Shown: positions 17,904 through 26,877 of the stretch, piece after piece | Numbering within the stretch: the stretch's first letter is position 1 | Layout: each line of letters starts with the position of its first letter | Assembly (NCBI GenBank): GCA_016213205.1 | Contig: JACRAZ010000005.1 | Span: forward strand, 1-64,000 | Length of the DNA stretch: 64,000 nucleotides | Direction of reading: 5' to 3' | From: Burkholderiales bacterium | GTDB lineage: Bacteria > Pseudomonadota > Gammaproteobacteria > Burkholderiales > Burkholderiaceae_C | Made by a program: the position numbers and the translations under genes | Notes under the pieces: model-generated | Seen by the model: the letters and a program-made list of their open reading frames with translations, nothing else | What the model was told of the DNA's origin: nothing | The model's database searches: none

Positions 17904-19204
17904 TTCGCGCCGTTGGTGGTCTGGTCGGTGATGACGGCCAGCCCGGCCGCCAGCCCCTCGCCCGAGACCTCGGTGTTGCGACCGTCGCTCAGGCCCTTCT
18001 GCACCCGCAGCGACACCGGCGTGCCCTCGCGCAGCACCCAGATCGTGGCCTCGCCGGCCCCGCGCGAGGCCGTGGCCGCGCGCGGCGTGCCGGCCCCGGG
18101 CGGGCGGGGCACGAGTTTCGAGACGATGCCCGCGCCGCCCGAGGCCGCGCGCGCGCCGCCTGCCGATGCGGGGCTGTAGCGCAGTGCGCTGTTGGGCACC
18201 AGCCAGACATCACGCTTTTCCTTCGCGGCGATGGTGGCGGTGGCGGTCATGCCTGGGCGCAGGCTCAGATCGGCATTGGCCACGTCCAGCAGCGTGGTGT
18301 AGGTGACCACGTTGTCGGTGATGGTCGAGCCGAAGGCCACGCGGGTGACGGTGGCCGGGTACTGCCGCCCCGGCTGGGCCGAGACGGTGAAGCGCGCCGG
18401 CTGCCCGGCGTGCACCTGGGCCACGTCGGCCTCGTCGACATTGACCGACAGGCGCAGCCTGCTCAGGTCTTCGGCCAGCGTGAACAGCGTGACGGCCTGC
18501 AGCGAGGCCGCCACCGCATAACCGGGCTCGACATTGCGGGTGAGCACCACGCCGTCGATGGGTGCGCGGATCGCGGCCTTGCCGAGGTTGGTTTCGGTGG
18601 TGGACAACGAGGCCTTCGATTGGTCGATGGCGGCCTGCGCCCCGGCCTCGTCGGCCACGGCCCGGGCCAGCGTGGCGCGGGCGGCGTCGTGCTCGGCGCG
18701 CGATGGCAGCCTGCCGCCGGACAGCCGGGCCAGCTCGTCCTGCCGCGCCAACGCGGCGCGGGCCTCGGCCACGCTGGCGGCCGACTGGCGTTGCCGCGCC
18801 TGGGCGGCGGCCAGGTCGGCGCGGGCGCCGGCCACCGCATCCTTGAGCTTGGCGGTGTCCAGCTCCACCAGCAGCTGGCCCTTCTTCACCACGTCGTTCA
18901 CATCCACCAGCACGCGCGTCACCGTGCCCGAGAGCTCGCTGCCGATGGCCACCGAGCGGGTGGGCTGCAGCGTGCCGTTGGCGGTGACGGTGATGGCCAG
19001 CGCACCGCGCGCCAGCGGCGTGGTGATGTAGCGCGGCGCCTGCGCCTGCTGGCTGCTGCTGCGCCACCACAGGCCACCGCCCGCGAGCAGCAGCACCGCT
19101 GCGCCCACGATCCACACGCCGGCGCGGCGCCACCAGGGCCGGTGGGCGCCTTCGCCCAGCAGGGTGGACAGCGCGGCGGCATCGGGCGGAGAGGGCGAGT
19201 TCAT
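17900..19204 (-). CDS. MacA-like periplasmic adaptor
   Basis: A 434-residue membrane-fusion protein linking the MacB-like complex to the outer-membrane channel. It has an N-terminal membrane anchor (AGVWIVGAAVLLLAGGGLWW, about residues 30-48), a biotinyl-lipoyl-like half-motif, a long helical hairpin (about 110-200, AKLKDAVAGARADLAAAQAR) and beta-barrel domains (IRAPIDGVVLTRNVEPGYAV). The ATG at 19204 is favoured; an upstream in-frame codon at 19243 would overlap the preceding gene. It follows the outer-membrane factor gene by seven bases. Confidence 0.9.
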   Translation of the reverse strand: MNSPSPPDAAALSTLLGEGAHRPWWRRAGVWIVGAAVLLLAGGGLWWRSSSQQAQAPRYITTPLARGALAITVTANGTLQPTRSVAIGSELSGTVTRVLVDVNDVVKKGQLLVELDTAKLKDAVAGARADLAAAQARQRQSAASVAEARAALARQDELARLSGGRLPSRAEHDAARATLARAVADEAGAQAAIDQSKASLSTTETNLGKAAIRAPIDGVVLTRNVEPGYAVAASLQAVTLFTLAEDLSRLRLSVNVDEADVAQVHAGQPARFTVSAQPGRQYPATVTRVAFGSTITDNVVTYTTLLDVANADLSLRPGMTATATIAAKEKRDVWLVPNSALRYSPASAGGARAASGGAGIVSKLVPRPPGAGTPRAATASRGAGEATIWVLREGTPVSLRVQKGLSDGRNTEVSGEGLAAGLAVITDQTTNGAK

Positions 19205-19211
19205 GGGGTTC

Positions 19212-20627
19212 TCAGGGTGAGGGGTCGGTGGCCGGCCAGCCACCGCCGAGGGCCTTGTACAGCCGCACCTGGTTCAGCGCCAGTTCGGTCTCGGCGCTGG
19301 CCAGGCTGTCGTCGGCGCTGAGGGCGCTGCGCTGCGCGTCGAGCAGCGCACTGAAGTCGATGCCGCCGGCCTGGTAGCGCGCCCGCGTGAGCGCCAGCAC
19401 CTGTTGCGCGGCCGTGGCGGCGCGGCGCAGGTTCTCGGCCTGCAGGCGCCCGTTCTGCAGCGCCACCAGCGTGTCCTCTACGTCCTGCTGCGCCGTCAGA
19501 ACGGCGGCCTGGTAGCTGGCGCGTGCACCGGCCAGCGCCGCGGCCTGGGCGGCCACCTGGGCCCTGGCGGCGCCGCCGTCGAAGATCGGCCAGCTCACGC
19601 TGGCGCCGAGGGCGGCGACCACTGCGCTGCCGCCACTCAAGGCGGCCAACGTCGCGGCCTGCAGGCCCAGCCGGCCGCTGATGGCGAACTGCGGCAGCCG
19701 CTCGGCCTCGCGTTGCGACAGCGTGGCCAGCGCCTGCGTCACCGACCATTCGGCCGCCACCACATCCGGCCGGCGGCGAAGCAGGTCGGCGGGCAGTCCC
19801 GGTGCGGGCAGCGGCGGCATCACCGGGCCGGCGCCGGCGGTGGCCAGGCGCTCGCCCAGCGCACCGGGCGGCACGCCCAGCAGCACGGCGATCCGGTGTT
19901 CGCTTTGCGCGCGCGTGGTCTGCAGCCCGGCCAGGCGGGCCTGGGTCTGCTCGACCACGCCGGCCGCCTGGGCCACGTCCAGCTCGGTGGCCAGGCCGGC
20001 ACCTTGGCGCCACTGCGCCACCTGCAGGCTGTCGCGCTGCAGGCCGAGGTTCAGCGCGGCGATGCCGATCTGCCGCCGCTGGCCCTGCCATTGCAGATAG
20101 GCCAGGGCCACCTCGCCCACCACCGCGATGCGGGTGGCCGCGAGGCTGGCCGCGCTGCCGGCGGCCTGGGCCTCGGCAGCGGCGCGTGCGCCGGCGGCCG
20201 CACCGAACAGGTCGGGCTCCCAGCTCGCATCGAGCCCCAGCGACAGGCTGTTGCCGGTGCCGCCGCCACTGCGGTTGCGGCTGGCCGTGGCCGAGCTGCC
20301 GAGCTGCGGCCCGAGGCCCGCCTCCGTGGCGGCCCGCAGTGCGCGCGCGCGTTCCAGCGCGGCCTGGGCGATGTGCAGGTCCTGGTTCGCGGCCAGTGCG
20401 TCGTCCACCAGGCCCGCGAGCACCGGGTCGTTCAGCGCGCGCCACCACTGCGCCAGCGTGGTGGCATCGGCCGCTCCCGCCGGGCCGGCGCCGCCCTGGC
20501 GCCAGTGCGGCGCGACCAGCGCCACGCTGTTGTCGCTGCGCCCGGGCGGCGTGGTGGGTGTGCTGCTGCAGGCCACCAGCGCCAGCGCGGCAGCAGCCAT
20601 CCAGGTGGGCGCAAACGTGCGGCGCAT
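19212..20627 (-). CDS. Outer-membrane efflux lipoprotein (NodT/TolC family)
   Basis: A TolC-like outer-membrane factor, about 471 residues from the ATG at 20627. The lipobox LALVACSS follows a short hydrophobic signal, so the Cys should be lipidated. Two repeated outer-membrane-efflux domains contain the paired motifs ALNDPVLAGLVDDALAANQDL, RPDVVAAEWSVTQA and a late DVEDTLVAL segment. Upstream in-frame ATGs at 20660 and 20690 exist without ribosome binding sites; the shorter start gives a normal lipoprotein signal. It is the first gene of the four-gene exporter operon. Confidence 0.85.
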   Translation of the reverse strand: MRRTFAPTWMAAAALALVACSSTPTTPPGRSDNSVALVAPHWRQGGAGPAGAADATTLAQWWRALNDPVLAGLVDDALAANQDLHIAQAALERARALRAATEAGLGPQLGSSATASRNRSGGGTGNSLSLGLDASWEPDLFGAAAGARAAAEAQAAGSAASLAATRIAVVGEVALAYLQWQGQRRQIGIAALNLGLQRDSLQVAQWRQGAGLATELDVAQAAGVVEQTQARLAGLQTTRAQSEHRIAVLLGVPPGALGERLATAGAGPVMPPLPAPGLPADLLRRRPDVVAAEWSVTQALATLSQREAERLPQFAISGRLGLQAATLAALSGGSAVVAALGASVSWPIFDGGAARAQVAAQAAALAGARASYQAAVLTAQQDVEDTLVALQNGRLQAENLRRAATAAQQVLALTRARYQAGGIDFSALLDAQRSALSADDSLASAETELALNQVRLYKALGGGWPATDPSP

Positions 20628-20760
20628 CGGGCGGGGGGGAGGGAGTGCAGCGGGTGGCATGGCCCGTGCAAAACGGCGGAGGGATGGCACTCAGGGTTTG
20701 TACCCGGCCGCGGTGCACCGTTCAGCACACGGCGGGTAAAGAAACATTGCGGAGCATGTC

Positions 20761-20775
20761 GCACCGGCGGGGTGC
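20761..20775 (+). promoter_or_regulatory. NtrC-type enhancer site
   Basis: GCACC-GGCGG-GGTGC matches the NtrC half-site pair GCACC-N5-GGTGC exactly. It lies about 100 bases upstream of the predicted sigma-54 transcription start, a usual enhancer distance. Nitrogen-limitation activation of the following operon is inferred. Confidence 0.65.
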
Positions 20776-20848
20776 GGACCTTGGGCTGGATCAGTCTGCG
20801 GCCGCCCAGCGAAGGTGCATGGCAGGCGCTGGTTGCGCTGATCGGGGG

Positions 20849-20863
20849 TGGCCCGTCGATTGC
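20849..20863 (+). promoter_or_regulatory. Sigma-54 promoter of the nitrogen-scavenging operon
   Basis: TGGCCCG-TCGA-TTGC fits the sigma-54 consensus TGGCACG-N4-TTGC with one mismatch and exact GG-to-GC spacing of 12. GG is at 20850-20851 and GC at 20862-20863. The predicted start point is near 20875, leaving a leader of about 100 bases before the first gene. No competing sigma-70 promoter of similar quality was seen in the gap. Confidence 0.7.
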
Positions 20864-20874
20864 TTGTATACCAG
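20863..20874 (+). promoter_or_regulatory. Candidate GntR/FCD operator
   Basis: CTTGTATACCAG is palindromic at 10 of 12 positions around GTATAC, like the TTGTATACAA-type sites of FCD-family GntR regulators. It lies between the -12 element and the predicted transcription start, an ideal repressor position. The likely binder is the GntR protein encoded at the end of the same operon. Confidence 0.55.
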
Positions 20875-20973
20875 CCGGAACACCAGACGGCGCACTTGTG
20901 TGCCGGAACCGGTTCGGACTCGGGGCCCGCGTGGGGTGGGCTGGACATTCATCCGTAGCAGGAGTGAGCAGCG

Positions 20974-22080
20974 ATGACGCAACACCATTGGAATCGTCGT
21001 GACTGGATCCGCGCCGCCGGCGCGCTGGCGGCTGCCGGCACCGGGCTGGACGCACTGGCGCAAAAGCCCCTGAGCGTGGGCTTCATCTACGTGGGCCCGC
21101 GCGACGACTATGGCTACAACCAGGCCCATGCCGAGGCTGCCGCGCTGGTGAAGAAGATGCCGGGCCTGAAGGTGGTGGAGGAGGAGAACGTCCCCGAAAC
21201 CAACGCGGTGCAGAAGACGATGCAGGGCATGATCGCGCAGGACGGCGCGGCGCTGCTGTTTCCCACCTCGTTCGGCTACTTCGACCCGCACATCCTGGCG
21301 CTGGCACCGAAGAACGCCAACGTGCGCTTCGCCCACTGCGGCGGCCTGTGGAACGAGGCCAAGCACCCGAAGAACGCGGGCAGCTTCTTCGGCTACATCG
21401 ACGAGGCGCAGTACCTCAATGGCGTGATCGCCGGCCATGCCAGCAAGAGCAAGAAGCTGGGCTTCATCGCCGCGAAGCCGATTCCGCAGGTGCTGCGCAA
21501 CATCAACGCGTTCACGATGGGCGCGCGCTCGGTGGACCCGAAGATCACCACCACCGTGATCTTCACCGGCGACTGGAGCATGCCGGTGAAGGAGGCCGAG
21601 GCCACCAACAGCCTGGCCGACCAGGGCATCGACGTGTTCACGATGCACGTGGACGGCCCCAAGGTCATCGTCGAGACGGCCGCCAAGCGCGGCAAGTTCG
21701 TCTGCGGCTACCACGCCAGCCAGGCCAAGCTCGCGCCCAATGCCTACCTCACCGGTGCCGAGTGGAACTGGATCACCGCCTACAAGCAGATCATCGAGGC
21801 TGCACAGTCGGGCAAGCCGCACCCGAACTTCGTGCGTGGCGGCCTGAAGGACGGCTTCGTGAAGAGCTCGCCCTATGGCGCGATGGTGGGCGAGCCCGCG
21901 CGCAAGAACGCCGAGGCCGTGCGCGCGAAGATGATGGCCGGCACGTTCGACATCTTCGGTGGCGAACTGAAGGACAACACCGGCAAGGTGGTCATCCCCA
22001 AGGGCAAGGTCTTCAAGCAGACCGACATCGAGCTCGAGGGCATGAACTACCTCGTCGAGGGCGTGGTGGGCAAGGTCTGA
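20974..22080 (+). CDS. BMP-family ABC transporter substrate-binding protein
   Basis: A 368-residue periplasmic binding protein of the BMP (PnrA/Med-like) family. An N-terminal Arg-Arg signal (NRRDWIRAAGALAAAGTGLDALA) suggests Tat or Sec export. Family features are LSVGFIYVGPRDDYGYNQAHAEAA, FPTSFGYFDPHILALAPKNANV, a GWAxH-like FAHCGGLW and FGYIDEAQYLNGVIAG. AGGAG lies about nine bases before the ATG. The family usually binds nucleosides, but in this operon of urea-type hydrolases a ureide or heterocycle is equally plausible. First gene of the operon; works with permeases 22111-24140 and ATPase 28495-30042. Confidence 0.9.
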   Translation: MTQHHWNRRDWIRAAGALAAAGTGLDALAQKPLSVGFIYVGPRDDYGYNQAHAEAAALVKKMPGLKVVEEENVPETNAVQKTMQGMIAQDGAALLFPTSFGYFDPHILALAPKNANVRFAHCGGLWNEAKHPKNAGSFFGYIDEAQYLNGVIAGHASKSKKLGFIAAKPIPQVLRNINAFTMGARSVDPKITTTVIFTGDWSMPVKEAEATNSLADQGIDVFTMHVDGPKVIVETAAKRGKFVCGYHASQAKLAPNAYLTGAEWNWITAYKQIIEAAQSGKPHPNFVRGGLKDGFVKSSPYGAMVGEPARKNAEAVRAKMMAGTFDIFGGELKDNTGKVVIPKGKVFKQTDIELEGMNYLVEGVVGKV

Positions 22081-22110
22081 CGGCGGCCTGAGCCCCAGGA
22101 GCCCCGCACC

Positions 22111-23223
22111 ATGGCCCGCATTGCCCGCCCCTGGCACGCCGCGGCAGAAAGCGTGCTGCTGCCCGCGGGGGCGCTTGCCGCCGCGCTGCTGATGTTCGGG
22201 TTGTTCGTCTGGTTCGGCGGCCAGAGCCCGACGCAGGCCTGGGGGCTGCTGTTCCAGGGCGCATTCGGCGATGCGTTCTCGTGGCAGAACACCTTGCAGC
22301 GCGCGGCCCCGCTGATGCTCACCGCGCTGGCGGTGGCGCTGCCGGCGCGCGCCGGGCTCACGGTGATCGGCGGCGAAGGCGCGCTGGTGCTGGGCGCCCT
22401 GGGCTGCGCGGGGCTGCCCTACCTGGCCGGCCTGCCGCCCAATGCGAGCGGCAGCGCGCTGGTGCTGCTGGCCGGCGCCCTGCTGGGTGCGGCCTGGGTG
22501 GCGCTGGCCGGCGTGCTGCGGCAATGGCGCGGCGTGAACGAAACCATCTCCAGCCTGCTGCTGGGCTACATCGCGATCGCGCTGTTCAAGCACTTCGTCG
22601 AAGGGCCGATGCGCGACCCGGCCAGCCTGAACAAACCCTCGACCCGGCCGCTGCTGGAGGGCCTGCGCATCGGCCCGATCGCGCCCGACAGCGTGCTGGG
22701 TGATGTGCACTGGGGCCTGGTGATCGGCGTGCTGCTGTGCCTGGCCGCCGGCCTGTGGCTCAGTTTCACGGCCTCGGGTTTTGCGCTGCGGGTGGTGGGT
22801 GGCAACGCCCGCGCCGCACGCCTGGTGGGTTTGCCCACACAGGGGCTGATCGTCACCGCCTGCGCGCTGGGCGGGGCCTGTGCCGGCCTGGCCGGCGCGC
22901 TGGAGGTGGCAGCGGTGCACACGGCGGCCAATGCCGCGGTGATCGCCGGGCTGGGCTACACCGGCATCCTGGTGTCCTTCGTCGCGCGGCACAACCCGTG
23001 GGCGATCCCGATCGTCGCGGTGCTGTTCGGCGGCTTCGGCGCCGCGGGCAGCCTGCTGCAGCGGCGCATGGGCCTGCCCGATGCCTCGGTGCTGGTGCTG
23101 CAGGGTTTTGCCTTCGTTGCCATCCTCGCGGCCGAGGCGCTGCGCGGCCGGCTGTTCCAGCTGGAGGTGCCGGCGCTGGTGAAGCTGCGGCTGGTGGCCC
23201 ACATGGGCAGGGCCGTGCCATGA
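22111..23223 (+). CDS. ABC transporter permease, BMP system, subunit 1
   Basis: A 370-residue inner-membrane permease of the BPD_transp_2 family (RbsC/YufP-like) with about 9-10 transmembrane helices and the family signature in AARLVGLPTQGLIVTACALGGACAGLAGA. NVNP-like polar loops seen in sugar permeases are replaced by nucleoside-type sequences (LLGYIAIALFKHFVEGPMRDP). It overlaps the next permease by four bases (ATGA), so the two form a heterodimeric channel. Confidence 0.9.
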   Translation: MARIARPWHAAAESVLLPAGALAAALLMFGLFVWFGGQSPTQAWGLLFQGAFGDAFSWQNTLQRAAPLMLTALAVALPARAGLTVIGGEGALVLGALGCAGLPYLAGLPPNASGSALVLLAGALLGAAWVALAGVLRQWRGVNETISSLLLGYIAIALFKHFVEGPMRDPASLNKPSTRPLLEGLRIGPIAPDSVLGDVHWGLVIGVLLCLAAGLWLSFTASGFALRVVGGNARAARLVGLPTQGLIVTACALGGACAGLAGALEVAAVHTAANAAVIAGLGYTGILVSFVARHNPWAIPIVAVLFGGFGAAGSLLQRRMGLPDASVLVLQGFAFVAILAAEALRGRLFQLEVPALVKLRLVAHMGRAVP

Positions 23224-24140
23224 CCTGGGACATGGTGCTCGACCTGCTGCTGGCCATCATCGGCGGCGCCGTGCGCGTGGGTACGCCGTTCCTGTTCGTC
23301 AGCCTGGGTGAATGCCTCACCGAGAAGTCGGGCCGCATCAACCTGGGCCTGGAAGGCGTGCTGGTGTTCTCGGCGATGGCCGGCTTCGCCGGCGCCTACG
23401 CCACCGGTTCACCCTGGCTGGGTGTGCTGCTGGCGGGCGTGAGTGGCGCGGCGCTGGCGCTGCTGCACGGGCTGCTGTGCTCGCTGCCGCGGGTGTCGGA
23501 CATCGCCACCGGCATTGCGCTGATGCTGCTGGGCGCGGGCCTCGCGTTCTACCTGGGCAAGGCCTTGATCCAGCCGCAGGCGCCGCAGATCCCGGCCATC
23601 GGCCTGGGCGCCTGGAGCAGCTCACCGGCGGTGCAAAGCGCGCTCTCGGTGAACGCGCTGTTCCCGATCGGCGTGGCGCTGGCGGGCCTGCTGAGCTGGG
23701 GCTTCGCGAACACGCGCTTCGGCCTGGTGGTGCGCATGGCGGGCGACTCCAGCGACGCCGCGCGCGCGCTGGGCCATTCGGTCAACCGCGTGCGCATCGC
23801 GGCCACCACGGCGGGGGGCTTCATCGCGGGGCTGGGCGGGGCCTCGCTCTCGCTGCACTACCCGGGCAGCTGGAACGAGGGCCTGTCCAGCGGCCAGGGC
23901 CTGATCGCGGTGGCGCTGGTGATCTTCGCGCGCTGGCACCCCTGGCGCTGTCTGGGCGCGGCGCTGCTGTTCGGCGGCGCCGGCGCCATCGGGCCGGCGC
24001 TGCAGTCGGTGGGCATCAGCGGGGGCACCTACCTGTTCAACGCCATGCCCTATGCGCTGACCCTGGTGATCCTGGTGGCCACCTGCTCGCCGCAGCGCGC
24101 CATCCGCGGCGCGCCGATGGAACTGGGCGTCAGTCGATGA
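23220..24140 (+). CDS. ABC transporter permease, BMP system, subunit 2
   Basis: A 306-residue permease of the YufQ type. The N-terminal region TPFLFVSLGECLTEKSGRINLGLEGVLVFSAM carries the conserved E-x-SG-x-INLGLEG motif of nucleoside-type importers. Several further helices follow, with the ALGHSVNRVRIAATTAGGFIAGLGGASLSL signature. Start at the ATG 23220, overlapping the preceding stop. Partner of the 22111-23223 permease. Confidence 0.9.
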   Translation: MTWDMVLDLLLAIIGGAVRVGTPFLFVSLGECLTEKSGRINLGLEGVLVFSAMAGFAGAYATGSPWLGVLLAGVSGAALALLHGLLCSLPRVSDIATGIALMLLGAGLAFYLGKALIQPQAPQIPAIGLGAWSSSPAVQSALSVNALFPIGVALAGLLSWGFANTRFGLVVRMAGDSSDAARALGHSVNRVRIAATTAGGFIAGLGGASLSLHYPGSWNEGLSSGQGLIAVALVIFARWHPWRCLGAALLFGGAGAIGPALQSVGISGGTYLFNAMPYALTLVILVATCSPQRAIRGAPMELGVSR

Positions 24141-24159
24141 CTTCGGTGGAGGCAATGGC

Positions 24160-25182
24160 ATGAGCGGTCTGGGTGGCTTGAACAAGTCGGCGCAAGGCGT
24201 CGTGGTGGGCCTGGTGCAGCTGCAGCTGCCGGCGGTGGACACACCGGCCCAGCTGGCCGCGCAGACCGAGCGCATCTGCGCGCTGGTGGGCAAGGCGCGG
24301 CGCAACCTGGCGACGATGGACCTGGTGGTGTTCCCCGAGTACGCGCTGCACGGCCTGTCGATGAACACCGCGCCCGAGCTGATGGCCTCGATCGACGGGC
24401 CCGAGGTGGCCGCGTTCAAGGCCGCGTGCATCGAGCACCGCATCTGGGGCTGCTTCTCGATCATGGAGCACAACCCGCACGGCAACCCGTACAACAGCGG
24501 GCTGATCATCGACGACCAGGGCCGCCTGCAGCTGTACTACCGCAAGCTGCACCCCTGGGTGCCGGTGGAGCCCTGGGAGCCGGGCAACCTGGGCATCCCG
24601 GTGTGCACCGGCCCGCGGGGCGTGAAGCTGGCGCTGATCATCTGCCACGACGGCATGTTCCCCGAGATGGCGCGCGAGGCCGCCTACAAGGGCGCCGAGG
24701 TCATCCTGCGCACGGCCGGCTACACCGCGCCAATGCGCCACGCCTGGCGCATCACCAACCAGGCCAATGCGTTCCAGAACCTGGCCATCACCGCCAGCGT
24801 GTGCCTCAGCGGCAGCGACGGCAGCTTCGACTCGATGGGCGAGGGCATGTTCTGCAACTTCGACGGCAGCGTCATCACCCAGGGCGGTGGCCGGCCCGAC
24901 GAGATCATCACCGCCGAGCTGCGGCCCGACCTGGTGCGCGAGGCGCGCGCCGGCTGGGGGGTGGAGAACAACATCTACCAGCTCGGCCACCGCGGCTACG
25001 TGGCGGTGCAGGGCGGTGCACGGGATTGCCCCTACACCTTCATGCACGACCTGGTGGCCGGCCGCTACCGCCTGCCCTGGGAAGCCCAGGTGCAGGTGAC
25101 CGACGGCACCGGCTGCGGCTTCGCCGCGCCCGTGCGCCCCTACCGCGGCGCCGAGCCGCTCGACAGCCAAGAGGCCGCCTGA
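24160..25182 (+). CDS. Formamidase (AmiF-like nitrilase-superfamily amidohydrolase)
   Basis: A 340-residue carbon-nitrogen hydrolase resembling formamidase AmiF and aliphatic amidases. The Glu-Lys-Cys triad is visible: E60 in [11 protein letters not shown]129 in [14 protein letters not shown] and C162 in [10 protein letters not shown]. The K-C spacing of 33 equals that of H. pylori AmiF. Expected reaction: formamide to formate and ammonia, though another small amide is possible. It lies between the BMP permeases and the biuret hydrolase and overlaps the latter by one base (TGATG), so it belongs to the nitrogen-release set. Confidence 0.82.
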   Translation: MSGLGGLNKSAQGVVVGLVQLQLPAVDTPAQLAAQTERICALVGKARRNLATMDLVVFPEYALHGLSMNTAPELMASIDGPEVAAFKAACIEHRIWGCFSIMEHNPHGNPYNSGLIIDDQGRLQLYYRKLHPWVPVEPWEPGNLGIPVCTGPRGVKLALIICHDGMFPEMAREAAYKGAEVILRTAGYTAPMRHAWRITNQANAFQNLAITASVCLSGSDGSFDSMGEGMFCNFDGSVITQGGGRPDEIITAELRPDLVREARAGWGVENNIYQLGHRGYVAVQGGARDCPYTFMHDLVAGRYRLPWEAQVQVTDGTGCGFAAPVRPYRGAEPLDSQEAA

Positions 25183-25865
25183 TGCCCACCCTCGCCTCCG
25201 TTCCCTACGCCTGGCCCTACGACGGCGACTTCACGCCGCGCAACACCGCGCTCGTGATCATCGACATGCAGACCGACTTCTGCGGCGTGGGTGGCTACGT
25301 CGACAAGATGGGCTACGACCTCTCGATGACCCGCGCGCCGATCGAGCCGCTGCAACGCCTGCTGGCCGTGGCGCGCCGTGTGGGCCTGCACGTGATCCAC
25401 ACCCGCGAAGGCCACCGGCCCGACCTGTCGGACCTGCCGGCCAACAAGCGCTGGCGCTCGCAGCGCATCGGCGCGGGCATCGGCGACGCGGGGCCCTGCG
25501 GCCGCATCCTGGTGCGGGGCGAGCCGGGCTGGGACATCATCCCCGAGCTCTATCCCGAAGCGGGCGAGCCCATCATCGACAAGCCGGGCAAGGGCAGCTT
25601 CTGCGCCACCGACCTGGAGCTGATCCTGCACACGCGCGGCATCCGCAACCTCATCCTCACCGGCATCACCACCGACGTGTGCGTGCACACCACGATGCGC
25701 GAAGCCAACGACCGCGGCTTCGAGTGCGTGATGCTGAGCGATTGCACCGGCGCCACCGACCGTGGCAACCACGAAGCCGCGCTGAAGATGATCCAGATGC
25801 AAGGCGGCGTGTTCGGCGCGGTGTCGACCTCGGCCGCGGTGATCGAAACCCTGCAAGCGCTATAA
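25182..25865 (+). CDS. biuH: Biuret amidohydrolase (BiuH-type cysteine hydrolase)
   Basis: A 227-residue isochorismatase-like hydrolase very close in sequence to the Rhizobium leguminosarum biuret hydrolase as I remember it: [68 protein letters not shown] and [20 protein letters not shown]. The Asp-Lys-Cys triad is D28, K134 and C167, equivalent to D36, K142 and C175 of that enzyme. Reaction: biuret to allophanate and ammonia. Allophanate would go to the AtzF-type enzyme at 30704-32518. Coupled to the formamidase gene by TGATG. Confidence 0.82.
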   Translation: MPTLASVPYAWPYDGDFTPRNTALVIIDMQTDFCGVGGYVDKMGYDLSMTRAPIEPLQRLLAVARRVGLHVIHTREGHRPDLSDLPANKRWRSQRIGAGIGDAGPCGRILVRGEPGWDIIPELYPEAGEPIIDKPGKGSFCATDLELILHTRGIRNLILTGITTDVCVHTTMREANDRGFECVMLSDCTGATDRGNHEAALKMIQMQGGVFGAVSTSAAVIETLQAL

Positions 25866-25881
25866 CCTGAAAGACACGTCC

Positions 25882-26871
25882 ATGACCCAGCAGTACTCCT
25901 CCCGCCGTCGCCAGATCCTGCAGGCCGGCGTTGCCTCCGCCGCGCTGGTGGGGCTCACGCGCAAGGCCATCGCCGCCGACGACAAGATCCTGATCGGCTT
26001 CTGGCCCATCGCCTCGGGCCTGCCGCTGTATGCGGGGCTGGAGCGTGGCATCTTCAAGGAGGCCGGGCTGCAGGTGGAGGGCGCCAAGTTCGCCAGCGCC
26101 CAGCAGGTGGCCGAGGCCATGATCGCCGGCCGCATCCAGGGCTCGGCCAACGGCACCGCGTCGGCGGCGCTGGGCCTGGCCGAGATCACCAGCCCCAACC
26201 TGTTCAAGATCATCTGCAGCAACCCCAGCAACCGCACGCTGGTGCTGGATGAATTCGTGGTGCCCAAGGATTCGCCGGTCACCAGCATCGCGCAGCTCGC
26301 GGGCAAGAAGGTGGCCTCCGGCCCCGGCATCCAGAACGTCACGCTGGCCAAGGTGATCCTCGAGAAGAACGGCATCGCCAACCCGCAGGTGATCGAGCTG
26401 CCGATCGGCCAGCACGTGCCCGCGCTCGCGGCGGGCCAGATCGACGCCGCCTACACGCTGGAGCCCACCGGCACCGCCGGCCGCCTGAAGGGGCTGACGC
26501 GGGTGCTGGAGCCCGGCGTCATCAGCAAGTACGTGTTGGGCGACCATGATGCGCCCTGGTTCGGCGGCTCGGCCAGCGTGACCACCACCTTCCTGAAAGA
26601 GAAGCCCGAGCTGGCCAAGCGCTACATCGCCGCCTATGCCAAGGCGGTGGACTGGGTGCGCAAGAACCCGGCCGAGGCACGCAACCACATGGACGGCTTC
26701 ACCTCGATCGACGCCTCGCTGGTGAAGGAGGTGCCGCTGGCGGGCTTCACGCTGTACAACGAGTTCAAGCCCAGCGACGTGGAGTACTTCCAGAAGTTCT
26801 TCGACGTGTTCACCGAGCGCAAGATCTTCACGCGCAGGCTCGACGTGAAATCCCTGATCTACACGGGCTGA
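25882..26871 (+). CDS. NitT/TauT-type ABC substrate-binding protein
   Basis: A 329-residue periplasmic binding protein of the SsuA/NMT1 family. The N-terminus SRRRQILQAGVASAALVGL looks like a Tat-type signal cleaved after IAA. Conserved parts are FWPIASGLPLYAGLERGIFKEAGLQVE, a TSIAQLAGKKVASGPG segment and AAGQIDAAYTLEP. The family binds taurine, sulfonates, nitrate, pyrimidine precursors or similar small molecules; next to biuret-type enzymes a ureide is the best guess. First of the second importer (25882-28466). Confidence 0.88.
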   Translation: MTQQYSSRRRQILQAGVASAALVGLTRKAIAADDKILIGFWPIASGLPLYAGLERGIFKEAGLQVEGAKFASAQQVAEAMIAGRIQGSANGTASAALGLAEITSPNLFKIICSNPSNRTLVLDEFVVPKDSPVTSIAQLAGKKVASGPGIQNVTLAKVILEKNGIANPQVIELPIGQHVPALAAGQIDAAYTLEPTGTAGRLKGLTRVLEPGVISKYVLGDHDAPWFGGSASVTTTFLKEKPELAKRYIAAYAKAVDWVRKNPAEARNHMDGFTSIDASLVKEVPLAGFTLYNEFKPSDVEYFQKFFDVFTERKIFTRRLDVKSLIYTG

Positions 26872-26877
26872 ACTGCG

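Noticed and set aside
20691..20973. A riboswitch (for example guanidine or purine type) before the nitrogen operon
   Set aside because: The leader after the predicted start point is only about 100 bases and no conserved aptamer core or terminator could be identified; the sigma-54/NtrC/GntR sites explain control better.
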